Assembly (NCBI RefSeq): GCF_945862485.1
Contig: NZ_CAMAYF010000003.1
Location: 62,001 to 126,000, forward strand
Length of the DNA: 64,000 bases
Reading direction: 5' to 3'
Source: Sphingorhabdus sp. EL138
GTDB taxonomy: Bacteria > Pseudomonadota > Alphaproteobacteria > Sphingomonadales > Sphingomonadaceae
Shown here piece after piece: positions 26,645 to 34,884 of this stretch. The notes below the pieces were generated by a model. It was not told where the DNA came from. It made no database searches and worked only from the letters and a program-made list of their open reading frames with translations. A program made the translations under genes and the position numbers. The number at the start of each line of letters is the position of its first letter. Within the stretch, counting starts at the first letter, position 1.

Positions 26645-27333
26645 GTCTTTCCCGCCGTGAGGCGGCCTTAGGGCTGGCGGCCCTGCCGCTCGTCGGCTGT
26701 GCGCCTGTCGGCCCCGACCGGGATGTGTTGTTTATTCCCGCCGACAAGGCCGCCGCGCTCACGCCCGATGATCCGAAGCGGCTGTTAGAGCTGATAAAGC
26801 TCGATCCCGCGATCTGGCTCGACATGCGCTATGCGACCGCCAACAATTTTACCGGCCGTATTTTATATGACGAAGCCCGCGCCTTTTTGGCGGCCCCAGC
26901 GGCTTTGGCCGTCGCGCGTGCCAGCAAAATGGCACAGGCAGATGGCTTTGGCCTGACCATTTACGATGCCTATCGTCCTTGGCGCATTACCAAAAAGCTG
27001 TGGGATGCAACGCCGGTTGGCCCGAAAAAGGAATATGTCGCCAACCCCAAACGCGGGTCCAAACATAATCGTGGCTGCGCCGTCGACCTGACCTTGCATG
27101 ATCTGCAAACCGGACAGCTTGTCGAAATGCCGACCGAGTTTGATGATTTTTCGGAAAAAGCGCACCGCAATTATATGGGGGCGTCTGCGGCGGCCATTGC
27201 CAACCGGGCGCGGCTGGCAGGCTATCTGGAAGCCGAAGGTTTTGTCGGCCTGTCCAACGAATGGTGGCATTTTGATTTTACAGGGTGGGAGCAGTTCCCC
27301 GTCATGGATATTCCGTTTAACAAAATCCGTTAA
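26620..27333 (+). CDS. D-alanyl-D-alanine dipeptidase (VanX/DdpX-like) lipoprotein
   Basis: The 237-residue protein matches peptidase M15D. Zinc ligands are in [11 protein letters not shown] (His, Asp) and the C-terminal EWWHFDF (catalytic Glu, His); YDAYRPW is the conserved structural block. The N-terminus reads [17 protein letters not shown], a twin-arginine-like signal ending in a lipobox. The enzyme is therefore predicted to be exported and lipid-anchored, unlike cytoplasmic VanX. A role in peptidoglycan peptide turnover is likelier than vancomycin resistance, since no VanH/VanA partners are present. The start is embedded in the end of accC. Confidence 0.85.
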   Translation: MAGEGRGISLSRREAALGLAALPLVGCAPVGPDRDVLFIPADKAAALTPDDPKRLLELIKLDPAIWLDMRYATANNFTGRILYDEARAFLAAPAALAVARASKMAQADGFGLTIYDAYRPWRITKKLWDATPVGPKKEYVANPKRGSKHNRGCAVDLTLHDLQTGQLVEMPTEFDDFSEKAHRNYMGASAAAIANRARLAGYLEAEGFVGLSNEWWHFDFTGWEQFPVMDIPFNKIR

Positions 27334-27380
27334 CATATTCGTTCATCAAAACGCTTCCTTTCATGAACGTGAACACATAG

Positions 27381-27397
27381 TTCAGCTTCGCTTCAGC
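27381..27397 (+). promoter_or_regulatory. Tandem TTCAGC direct repeat upstream of the RcnB-like gene
   Basis: TTCAGC occurs twice with an 11-base period (TTCAGC-TTCGC-TTCAGC), 60 bases before the gene start. A one-helical-turn direct repeat is the typical binding pattern of OmpR/PhoB-family response regulators. The repeat is seen; the regulator is inferred and not encoded nearby. Confidence 0.4.
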
Positions 27398-27457
27398 AGA
27401 ATCGATGCAGACAGGGTCCAACGCAGACGCATGGTGCCTCTGCCATGGAGACCTGCC

Positions 27458-28315
27458 ATGAAAAAATATATTCTCATGACTTTGGTGACCGCGACGGCGC
27501 TTTCGCCCATTGCGGCGCATGCTACCCCGTCCGCACCCGTTCGCGCCGACGTGATGGTGGAAGACTTTGCGGATTTTCAGCGCGAAGACCGGCGTGCCGA
27601 ACGGCAAGAGGCGCGCGCAAACCAGCCCCCAGAGCAACGCGCGGAACGCCCTGCAGAGCGGCAACAAAACCAGCGGCAGCGCGGGCAGTCATTGCAAGAA
27701 CCCACACCAGCAGAAGTCATAAATCGCGCCGAGCCGCAGCGTGATGGCATCCGCGCGGAACGTCAGCGGGATATTACGCGCACAGAACGCCGCGAAGCCC
27801 GCCAGGACGGCCGATATTATGATCGGAACCGTGATGGTGACCTTGACCGCCGCTGGGACCGCAATCGCGATGGTAATCTGGACCGGAATTGGGATCGGAA
27901 CCGTGATGGACGGCTGGACCGCCGCTTTGACCGCAATGACGATGAACGCATTGACCGTCGTTACGACCGGAACCGCGACGGCCGGCTAGACCGCAATCAA
28001 ATGGGACGCTGGAACGACAATTGGCGCAATGACAACCGCTATAATTGGCGCAAATATCGCGAGCAGAACAGAAATTATTACCGACCCGGCCGGTATTACG
28101 CCCCCTATCGTGACCGTAAATACAGCCGCATCTCCATAGGGTTTTCGCTCGGTTCGGCTTTTTTTGGTCCGCGCTTTTGGATCAATGATCCTTGGCAGTA
28201 TCGCTTGCCCGCGGCGTATGGCAGCTACCGTTGGGTGCGTTATTATGACGATGTCCTTTTGGTCGATGTGCGCAACGGCCGTGTGGTTGACGTCATTCGC
28301 GACTTTTTCTGGTAA
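27458..28315 (+). CDS. RcnB-family periplasmic protein with EF-hand-like repeats
   Basis: The 285-residue protein starts at ATG 27458 (GGAGA nine bases upstream) and has a signal peptide ending about residue 22. A highly charged, glutamine/arginine-rich segment follows to residue 120. Five tandem 12-residue repeats occupy 122-181, each like DRNRDGxLDRxW, the spacing of a calcium-binding loop DxNxDGxxD. The last 70 residues match the C-terminal domain of RcnB-like proteins (RYYDDVLLVDVRNGRVVDVI). RcnB in E. coli affects nickel/cobalt homeostasis. A metal-binding role is inferred here. A terminator follows. Confidence 0.8.
   Translation: MKKYILMTLVTATALSPIAAHATPSAPVRADVMVEDFADFQREDRRAERQEARANQPPEQRAERPAERQQNQRQRGQSLQEPTPAEVINRAEPQRDGIRAERQRDITRTERREARQDGRYYDRNRDGDLDRRWDRNRDGNLDRNWDRNRDGRLDRRFDRNDDERIDRRYDRNRDGRLDRNQMGRWNDNWRNDNRYNWRKYREQNRNYYRPGRYYAPYRDRKYSRISIGFSLGSAFFGPRFWINDPWQYRLPAAYGSYRWVRYYDDVLLVDVRNGRVVDVIRDFFW
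27821..28000 (+). repeat. Five tandem 36-bp coding repeats (12-residue calcium-loop units)
   Basis: Within the RcnB-like gene, units starting at 27821, 27857, 27893, 27929 and 27965 each encode a DRNRDG-type loop. The fourth unit is diverged (DRNDDERIDRRY). The period of 36 bases and the similar codons point to duplication of one unit. No spacers separate the units, so it is not a CRISPR array. Confidence 0.9.
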
Positions 28316-28333
28316 GCACGGAAAAACGAAATG

Positions 28334-28361
28334 GCCCGGACCCCATCTTCCGGGCTTTTTT
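28334..28361 (+). terminator. Intrinsic terminator after the RcnB-like gene
   Basis: GCCCGGA and TCCGGGC form a seven-base-pair stem with an eight-base loop, followed by a run of six Ts. It ends the transcript 19 bases after the stop codon. Confidence 0.85.
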
Positions 28362-28418
28362 GCTTGTAACCTTGCCCCAAGCTGACCAAACACTCGCCCA
28401 TTAATAAGGGGAGAGTTA

Positions 28419-29690
28419 TTGATGTTACGTTGTCTATTACTTGCAAGCGCCGCTTTGTCATTGGCCGCGCCAGCGTCCGCCACGACGCAAGCCATCATCG
28501 TTGGCAATCTCATCCCCGATGCCGCAACTGGCCCCACTGGACCGGCGGTCATTTTGGACGAAGATGGACGGATTAAAGACATCGCCAAAGGCATCAACAA
28601 CCCATTTAAAGCGGACAGCGTCGTGGACCTCTCGACCAAGACCTTGGTCCCCGGCCTCATTGACCTCCATGTCCATTTAACGGGCGACCCCGGCGATGAT
28701 TATCGCGATGAGGCGGTGAACCCCGATGAATGGGGCGTGGTCATGGGCGTGAAGAACGCGGCGTTGACCCTCAAGGCTGGCTTTACGACAGTGCGTGAGG
28801 CGGGCTCTGCGCAAAATACCGCCTTTGTGCTGCGCCGTGGCACCGCCGAAGGCCGCATCATTGGCCCGCGCATCATCGCGGCCGGCCCGGCTTTATCCAT
28901 CGTCGGCGGCCATGCCGATGTGTCCGGCTTCCGCAATGACGTCATTGCCACGTTGGAATCGGGCTACACCTGCACAGGCCCCGTGGAATGCGCCGAGAAA
29001 GTGCGTAAATCGTCGCGCGCGGGTGCAGATGTCATCAAAATCACGGCAACCGGCGGCGTCTTGTCGCAACAGGGCCGCGGGCTAGAGGCACATTTCACCA
29101 GCGAGGAAATGGTTTCGATCACCAACACCGCCCATTCGCTTGGCCTAAAGGTCATGGCGCATGCCCATGGTGCGCGCGGCATTGAGGCGGCATCCGCGGC
29201 GGGTATTGATTCCATCGAACATGGCACATTTGCCGATGAAGCGGCGTTAAAGGTTATGAAGGCCAAGGGCACGGCCTTGGTTCCAACATTGATGGCGCTG
29301 GAGGGCGTGCGCGCCCGTTTGGGCAAGGGCATTTACACCCCCACCGTTGAGATCAAGGCCAAGCAAGCGGTTGAGGCCGCGGGCCGTCAGGTTCGGCGCG
29401 CCAAGGCCATGGGCGTCACCGTCGCCTTTGGTACCGACGCAGGCGTATTTGAACATGGCCGCAATGGCAGCGAATATGCCTTATTGGTCAACGCAGGCAT
29501 GACCCCGACCGAGGCATTGGCCAGCGCCACCACGGTCGCCGCCAAAACGCTTGGGATGGAAAATGATATTGGCCGCATTGCCATTGGCTATTCCGCGGAT
29601 CTGGTTGCGGTGAATGAAAATCCGCTCAATAATATTCGCACCCTCGAAAAGGCAGAATGGGTCATGGTAAGAGGACGCATCATTCCGTGA
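28419..29690 (+). CDS. Secreted amidohydrolase-superfamily protein
   Basis: The 423-residue protein has a signal peptide to about residue 22, then the amidohydrolase metal site HVHLTG (His84, His86), a conserved lysine in VIKITATGG, and HAHGA, IEHGT and FGTDAG, the other metal and catalytic blocks. It belongs to the imidazolonepropionase-like, Xaa-Pro dipeptidase-like branch. Many exported members cleave N-acylated or proline-containing dipeptides, but the substrate is not assignable. It lies 12 bases upstream of the prolyl 4-hydroxylase-like gene. Confidence 0.87.
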   Translation: MMLRCLLLASAALSLAAPASATTQAIIVGNLIPDAATGPTGPAVILDEDGRIKDIAKGINNPFKADSVVDLSTKTLVPGLIDLHVHLTGDPGDDYRDEAVNPDEWGVVMGVKNAALTLKAGFTTVREAGSAQNTAFVLRRGTAEGRIIGPRIIAAGPALSIVGGHADVSGFRNDVIATLESGYTCTGPVECAEKVRKSSRAGADVIKITATGGVLSQQGRGLEAHFTSEEMVSITNTAHSLGLKVMAHAHGARGIEAASAAGIDSIEHGTFADEAALKVMKAKGTALVPTLMALEGVRARLGKGIYTPTVEIKAKQAVEAAGRQVRRAKAMGVTVAFGTDAGVFEHGRNGSEYALLVNAGMTPTEALASATTVAAKTLGMENDIGRIAIGYSADLVAVNENPLNNIRTLEKAEWVMVRGRIIP

Positions 29691-29702
29691 TTCGGTGATC
29701 TT

Positions 29703-30413
29703 ATGCAGACAGATACGCCCGCCAAAGAATTTGATCCCAATAATGATCCCGCCAAGCTGGCGCGGATCGGCGCGCATGTGACCAAAAGGTTGAACGCCAA
29801 TCTGCTGGTGCAACAGGTCGAACATGAAGACGCGCAATTATACATCTATCAAGGCTTTTTAAGCGCCAAAGACTGCAAGACATTGATTGCGAAAATTGAT
29901 GCCGATGCTGTGCCCTCCACCTTGTACAAAGGCACCGAGCAAGAGGGCTTTCGCACCAGTTATAGCTGCCATCTCAACCGGTGGGACGCATTCATCGCCA
30001 AGGTTGAGGCCCGGATGAGCGATGTTTTGGGCATCGACAATAATTATGCCGAAACCATGCAGGGGCAGCGCTATCAAGTCGGACAAGAGTTTAAAGCGCA
30101 TCACGATTTTTTCCACCCAAGCCAAAGCTATTGGGCGCAGGAAGGCCCGGGGGGTGGGCAACGCAGTTGGACCGCAATGATCTTCTTAAACGAACCCAAA
30201 GAGGGCGGCGCGACCGAATTTCCGCATCTTGGGCTTGGCATTCGTCCGCAGGCCGGAATGATGCTGATGTGGAACAATGCGAAACCCGACGGGACGCTCA
30301 ACTATAAAACATTGCATACCGGCACGCCGGTCACGCGTGGGGTGAAGCATATCATCACCAAATGGTACCGGCAAAATGACTGGCTGGAGATTACGACTGC
30401 ACAAATGTCGTAA
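29703..30413 (+). CDS. 2-oxoglutarate/Fe(II) oxygenase, prolyl 4-hydroxylase-like
   Basis: The 236-residue protein has the P4Hc-domain iron triad, HxD at His133-Asp135 (KAHHDFF) and His205 (TLHTGTPV). Lys215 is placed to bind the 2-oxoglutarate carboxylate. The N-terminal 45 residues are an extension without a known domain. Prolyl 4-hydroxylases hydroxylate proline in proteins; bacterial substrates include translation factor EF-Tu. It follows the amidohydrolase on the same strand. A possible role in modifying a local protein is speculation. Confidence 0.85.
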   Translation: MQTDTPAKEFDPNNDPAKLARIGAHVTKRLNANLLVQQVEHEDAQLYIYQGFLSAKDCKTLIAKIDADAVPSTLYKGTEQEGFRTSYSCHLNRWDAFIAKVEARMSDVLGIDNNYAETMQGQRYQVGQEFKAHHDFFHPSQSYWAQEGPGGGQRSWTAMIFLNEPKEGGATEFPHLGLGIRPQAGMMLMWNNAKPDGTLNYKTLHTGTPVTRGVKHIITKWYRQNDWLEITTAQMS

Positions 30414-30555
30414 AGGGCATCGCAGTTCGCTTGCCCCACGCTTATTGTCGTCTGTCGAAACCATATTGCGCTTGGCCGTCAGGACGCCAACAGTCCATCC
30501 CATACTCATAGCGCACCCCCATAAGTGCATCGGAAATATTGTCGGAGAATATCGC

Positions 30556-32361
30556 ATGAAAATGAAGCACCATATCCTTCTTCTCGCCAGCGCTGCCTTG
30601 CTATCGCCTATCGCGGCGCAGGCGCAGACCGCCGCGACCGAGACCGTCTCCACCGAAAGCCAGAAGCTCTCGGCATTATTTGCCGCCGATGATGAGGCGA
30701 GCCTGCAGCGTAACCCGTTGAACGCGATGTTCCGGGGCGACATGCGCTATGCTGACCGTTTTGGTGATTTTATCAGCGATGCCTATTTCGCCAATGAACG
30801 CAAAGCCGCCGAAGCCAATTTGGAGGCGCTGCAAAGCATTGACCGCACGAAGCTAAACGCGACCGACAAGATCGCTTATGACGTGTTCAAGCAAAACCAG
30901 ACCGACGCACTCAAGGGCTTGTCCAAAGAGATTATGGACCTGACCGTTGTCCGTCCGCTCAATCACTTTTTCGGTTTTCACACTTTCTATCCGACCTTTG
31001 CCAGCGGACAGGGTGCTGCGCCGTTCAAGACGATGCAGGATTATGACAATAACCTGAAACGCCATAAGGAGTTTATCGTGCTCATGGACCGGTCGATTGA
31101 CCGCTTCCGTCAGGGCATGGCAACGGGCGTGTTCGAAACGAAGATGACAATCACAAACGTCGTCGATCAATTGAATACGCAGCTCGCCCAAAAAACCGAA
31201 GAATCGCCTTATTATGGTCCAGTCCTGAAATTCCCCGAAGGTTTCAGCGATGCCGACAAGGCGCGGCTCACGTCCGAATATCGCGACATTATCGAAAACG
31301 GCCTCTACCCCGCCAATGCCAGCCTACGCGATTTTCTGCGCGACAGCTATTTGCCACTGGCGCGTGAGCAAGTTGGCCTATCGGCGATGAAGGGCGGCGA
31401 AGGCCTGTATCAATATATGATCGAGCAGACGACGACCTTGCCGTTGAAGGCCGACGAAATCCACAATCTCGGATTGTCCGAAGTCGCGCGGATCACATCG
31501 GGCATGGAAGCGATCCGCAAGGAAGTTGGCTTCAAAGGCACTTTGCCGGAATTTTTCGAACATTTGCGCTCGGATCCAAAGTTCAAACTCGCCAGCCGTG
31601 ATGCCTTGACTCAAGGCTATTATGACATCGGCAAGATTGTTGATGGAAAGATTTCAACGCAGTTCAAATATCTTCCCAAGGCGCCGCTTGAGATCAAACC
31701 TTACGAAGAATTCCGCGAGAAATATGAAGCTGGCGGCAGCTATCAGTCCGGCACGCCCGACGGTTCGCGCCCCGGCACATTTTATTTCAACGCATATGAT
31801 CTGCCAAGCCGCACGACCCCTGGCATGACCACGCTCTATCTGCACGAAGGTGCGCCAGGGCACCATTTCCAGATCAGCATCGCACAAGAAAATGAAAAAT
31901 TGCCTGCCTTCATGCGCTTTGGCGGTAACACCGCTTATGTCGAAGGCTGGGCGCTCTATTCGGAAACCTTGGGCTATGACATGGGCCTTTTCAAAGACCC
32001 GTATCAACGCTTCGGCACATTGTCGGACGAAATGCTCCGTGCCATGCGTCTTGTCGTTGACACTGGCCTGCACAGCAAGGGTTGGACGCGCGAACAAGCG
32101 ATCGGCTATATGCTCGCCAATAGCGACATGGGCAAAACCGACGCAACCGCAGAGGTGGAGCGCTATATCGCCATTCCGACACAAGCCTTAGCGTATAAAA
32201 TCGGTGCGCTGACAATCATGCGTCTAAAAGACAAGGCCAAGACGCAATTGGGCAAAAAATTCGACGTACGCGAATTCCACAATCAGGTTTTGAACACTGG
32301 CGCGTTGCCGCTGACTGTTCTCGAAAAGAAAATCGACGATTGGATATCAACGTCGAAGTAA
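30556..32361 (+). CDS. Secreted DUF885-family zinc metallopeptidase-like protein
   Basis: The 601-residue protein starts at ATG 30556 (GGAGAAT upstream), with a signal peptide ending in AQAQ near residue 23. The long helical body ends in the family motif HEGAPGHHFQ, an HExxxHH-type metal site near two thirds of the length, followed by a conserved GWALYSETLGYDMG. DUF885 proteins are treated as metallopeptidase-like; substrate unknown. The frame extends upstream of the start into the previous gene, but without support. Confidence 0.85.
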   Translation: MKMKHHILLLASAALLSPIAAQAQTAATETVSTESQKLSALFAADDEASLQRNPLNAMFRGDMRYADRFGDFISDAYFANERKAAEANLEALQSIDRTKLNATDKIAYDVFKQNQTDALKGLSKEIMDLTVVRPLNHFFGFHTFYPTFASGQGAAPFKTMQDYDNNLKRHKEFIVLMDRSIDRFRQGMATGVFETKMTITNVVDQLNTQLAQKTEESPYYGPVLKFPEGFSDADKARLTSEYRDIIENGLYPANASLRDFLRDSYLPLAREQVGLSAMKGGEGLYQYMIEQTTTLPLKADEIHNLGLSEVARITSGMEAIRKEVGFKGTLPEFFEHLRSDPKFKLASRDALTQGYYDIGKIVDGKISTQFKYLPKAPLEIKPYEEFREKYEAGGSYQSGTPDGSRPGTFYFNAYDLPSRTTPGMTTLYLHEGAPGHHFQISIAQENEKLPAFMRFGGNTAYVEGWALYSETLGYDMGLFKDPYQRFGTLSDEMLRAMRLVVDTGLHSKGWTREQAIGYMLANSDMGKTDATAEVERYIAIPTQALAYKIGALTIMRLKDKAKTQLGKKFDVREFHNQVLNTGALPLTVLEKKIDDWISTSK

Positions 32362-32372
32362 AGGCATGCGCT

Positions 32373-32396
32373 TCCCGGCAAGAATATTTGCCGGGA
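32373..32396 (+). terminator. Stem-loop after the DUF885 gene
   Basis: TCCCGGCAA and TTGCCGGGA form a perfect nine-base-pair stem with a six-base loop, 11 bases after the stop codon. There is no T-run, so it is a weak or Rho-assisted terminator, or an mRNA-stabilising end. Confidence 0.5.
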
Positions 32397-32432
32397 GGCG
32401 AAGCACTTGATTGGTGTGGCGGGTTGATATAG

Positions 32433-32449
32433 CTCCCTTGTCAGGGGAG
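32433..32449 (+). promoter_or_regulatory. Stem-loop covering the Shine-Dalgarno of the esterase gene
   Basis: CTCCC pairs with GGGAG across a seven-base loop. The 3' arm is part of GGGGAGAG, the ribosome-binding site of the gene starting at 32458. Formation would hide the site. The pairing is short. Confidence 0.3.
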
Positions 32450-32457
32450 AGTGAATT

Positions 32458-33345
32458 ATGCCAAGTTTTGCCGCCAGCCTTGCTGGATTTGTGCTGCGCA
32501 CCACAGGCTATTATCGCCGAATGTTCAGCGGCGGGCCGCAATTTGAAAAAAATATTGCAAAGATCCGTTCTGGCCCCTTGCCATCGCCCAAAGCACATCC
32601 AGAGGTAGACATTCGGCACAGTGAATTTCAGGGCCGTCCTGTTTGGCACCTTGCGCCCAAGGGCCGCACACCATCGGCACATATCCTGTTCTGGCATGGC
32701 GGCGGCTATGTCTATCCGGCAACCGACATCCATTGGAAATTTCTATCGCGGATGGCGGCGCAACATGGCTGGTCCGTCACTGCGCCGCTCTATCCGCTCG
32801 CACCAGAAAATACGGCCGCGCATATCACCAATTGGGCGATGGATTATTATACAGCCTATCTGGCGGAGATGGGTGAAAAAACATTTGTCATGGGCGGCGA
32901 CTCTGCAGGTGGCGGCTTGACCGCCGCATTGGCGCACATGGCGCGCGATGCGGGGCATAATTTGCCTGCTAGCCTGTTGCTCATCTGCCCCTGGTTGAAC
33001 CTTGACCCCGCGCATCCCGACCAGTTGAAGACGGAACCACGCGACGGCATCCTGACCATCAGCGGGATTTCCGCAGGCGGCCTGCTATATGCGGGCGACC
33101 TGCCACGCGATGACCCAAGATGCAGCCCGATTTTCGGCAATTGGGACGGATTACCGCCGATCCTCGCCTTTGCCGGTGGCGACGACATTTTGGTCACGGA
33201 CTCACGGGCACTGAAGGCCAAGCTGCCTTCGGTGGAGCTTATCGAGCATGCCGGCATGCTGCATGATTGGCCCATTTTCAGCTTTGCTGAATCGCGCAAG
33301 GCGCAGGCCAAAATGGCCAATTTTGTCGCACCAGCCGTCACCTGA
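32458..33345 (+). CDS. Alpha/beta hydrolase, hormone-sensitive-lipase family esterase
   Basis: The 295-residue protein has the oxyanion-hole motif HGGG at 80-83 and the nucleophile motif GDSAGG with Ser149. A downstream GGDDILV aspartate and the HAGMLHDW histidine complete the triad. It is likely an intracellular esterase for short acyl esters. It follows the DUF885 gene after a stem-loop, so it is probably transcribed from its own promoter. Confidence 0.9.
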   Translation: MPSFAASLAGFVLRTTGYYRRMFSGGPQFEKNIAKIRSGPLPSPKAHPEVDIRHSEFQGRPVWHLAPKGRTPSAHILFWHGGGYVYPATDIHWKFLSRMAAQHGWSVTAPLYPLAPENTAAHITNWAMDYYTAYLAEMGEKTFVMGGDSAGGGLTAALAHMARDAGHNLPASLLLICPWLNLDPAHPDQLKTEPRDGILTISGISAGGLLYAGDLPRDDPRCSPIFGNWDGLPPILAFAGGDDILVTDSRALKAKLPSVELIEHAGMLHDWPIFSFAESRKAQAKMANFVAPAVT

Positions 33346-33402
33346 CGCATTTGCGTGCCGGCCATCTAGGCTTTATGCTGTTTGCATGAATAAGGACGCA
33401 TC

Positions 33403-34326
33403 ATGCCAGCGGTAAAGGCCGCCAACCCGCGCGATGTTTTCGCCGCAGAGGACTGGCGCGCGATCACCACCTTGTCACGTTGGCGTGGCATTTGGCTTGT
33501 TCTGCATGCTTGGATATTTGTCGCACTCGCGGCCTTTGGCGGCGCGGCGGCATGGGACTATCATTGGCTTGCAGGGCTGTTGGTGACGCCATTGGCGCTG
33601 GCGATATTGGGCGGGCGGCAATTGGGGCTTTCGATCCTGATGCATGATGGCGCGCATGGTTTGCTGCACCCTGACCGCAGTACCAACAACTGGCTGGGCC
33701 AATGGCCGACGGGCGCAGCGACGGGTAGCGATTTGTTCGCCTATCGCACCTATCATTTGACGCATCATAAATATACGCAGCAGCCCGAAGACCCCGATTT
33801 GTCCTTGTCCGCGCCCTTCCCCACCGGCCGCGATAGCCTGCGCCGCAAGTGCATCCGCGACCTGACGGGGCAAACATTTTACAAGCAACGCCGCGCACAA
33901 TTTGCGGTTGCTCTGCGCGGGACCAGCACCACCGCGCGCACCGTAGGTCGGTTCTTGGTCTTGCAAGCTATATTGCTGACGATATCTTTGCTCGTCTGGG
34001 GCTGGACGCCATTCCTGCTGTGGCTCGCGGCACTTGCCACAAGTTTTCAATTATTCCTGCGCATCCGCAACATCGCCGAACATGCCTGCACACCCACGGG
34101 CAGCGGTGATCCGTTCACACATGCGCGGACGACTTATGCGGGCCTTATCGCGCGCGCGACGGTCGCGCCTTATTGGGTCAATTATCATAGCGAGCATCAT
34201 CTGTTCATGGGCGTGCCTTGCTATCATCTGGCAAAAACCCATCGCTTGCTTGGAGCTGGCGGCCATCATCCAAAGATGACTTTATCGCCCCATTATCGCG
34301 ACGTTTTGGCGCAGGTGGTCACTTAA
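33403..34326 (+). CDS. Membrane fatty acid desaturase-family protein
   Basis: The 307-residue membrane protein has the three histidine boxes of the di-iron desaturase/hydroxylase family: HDGAH (81-85), HLTHH (118-122) and HSEHH (262-266). Several hydrophobic segments separate the boxes. It may introduce a double bond or hydroxyl group into a fatty acid or a carotenoid ring. The exact reaction cannot be assigned. The last eight bases overlap the convergent DUF1003 gene. Confidence 0.87.
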   Translation: MPAVKAANPRDVFAAEDWRAITTLSRWRGIWLVLHAWIFVALAAFGGAAAWDYHWLAGLLVTPLALAILGGRQLGLSILMHDGAHGLLHPDRSTNNWLGQWPTGAATGSDLFAYRTYHLTHHKYTQQPEDPDLSLSAPFPTGRDSLRRKCIRDLTGQTFYKQRRAQFAVALRGTSTTARTVGRFLVLQAILLTISLLVWGWTPFLLWLAALATSFQLFLRIRNIAEHACTPTGSGDPFTHARTTYAGLIARATVAPYWVNYHSEHHLFMGVPCYHLAKTHRLLGAGGHHPKMTLSPHYRDVLAQVVT

Positions 34327-34840
34327 CGGAGGATGCGCCGGCATTTTCGCGCTTGATGATTTCCAGAAGCGCATCGATTTTTGCATGCAAGCGCATGATT
34401 TCCAGTTCGGCCCGCAAATTCACTTCATAATCATGCGCGGCGGCAATACGATCTTTGGCCGACTGGCGATTTTGGCTCATCATGATGATGGGCGCCTGAA
34501 TCGCGGCAACGGTTGACAGCATAAGGTTCAGAAAAATGAACGGATAAGGGTCAAAGGCTTTGCCCAATTTGCCCAATATCTCTGTGTTCAAAAGCATCCA
34601 GCCAAGCAACACAGCGGCAAAGACCATGATGAATTTCCATGATCCACCTACCGCCGCAACCTTGTCCGACAGGCGCTCACCAAAGGTCGCCTGTTCATCG
34701 ACAATATCGCCGACATCACGGCTGGTAAGCTGCACATGGTGAATATGGTGCAGTATCTTGGCCTCTTCGACCTCCAACTGGTCCAGCGACTTTCCCAGGA
34801 GATCAATCGCCAGCTTCTCGACGGACGGCAGTTCTTTCAT
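34319..34840 (-). CDS. DUF1003 membrane protein
   Basis: The 173-residue protein starts at ATG 34840 after an AGGAGTG Shine-Dalgarno. It contains FIMVFAAVLLGWMLLNT, a second hydrophobic stretch and the DUF1003-type region MLSTVAAIQAPIIMMSQNRQSAKDRIAAAHDYEVNLRAELEI. Function is unknown. DUF1003 proteins are small inner-membrane proteins with a coiled-coil tail. It lies between a desaturase gene and lysS. Confidence 0.85.
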   Translation of the reverse strand: MKELPSVEKLAIDLLGKSLDQLEVEEAKILHHIHHVQLTSRDVGDIVDEQATFGERLSDKVAAVGGSWKFIMVFAAVLLGWMLLNTEILGKLGKAFDPYPFIFLNLMLSTVAAIQAPIIMMSQNRQSAKDRIAAAHDYEVNLRAELEIMRLHAKIDALLEIIKRENAGASSVK

Positions 34841-34884
34841 GATAACACTCCTGCAATGTTCCAACCGGACGGCCCTCGCCTTGG

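Noticed and set aside
27821..28000. Regular 36-bp repeats resembling a short CRISPR array
   Set aside because: The units are contiguous, with no spacers, and encode a repeated peptide in a signal-peptide-bearing protein.
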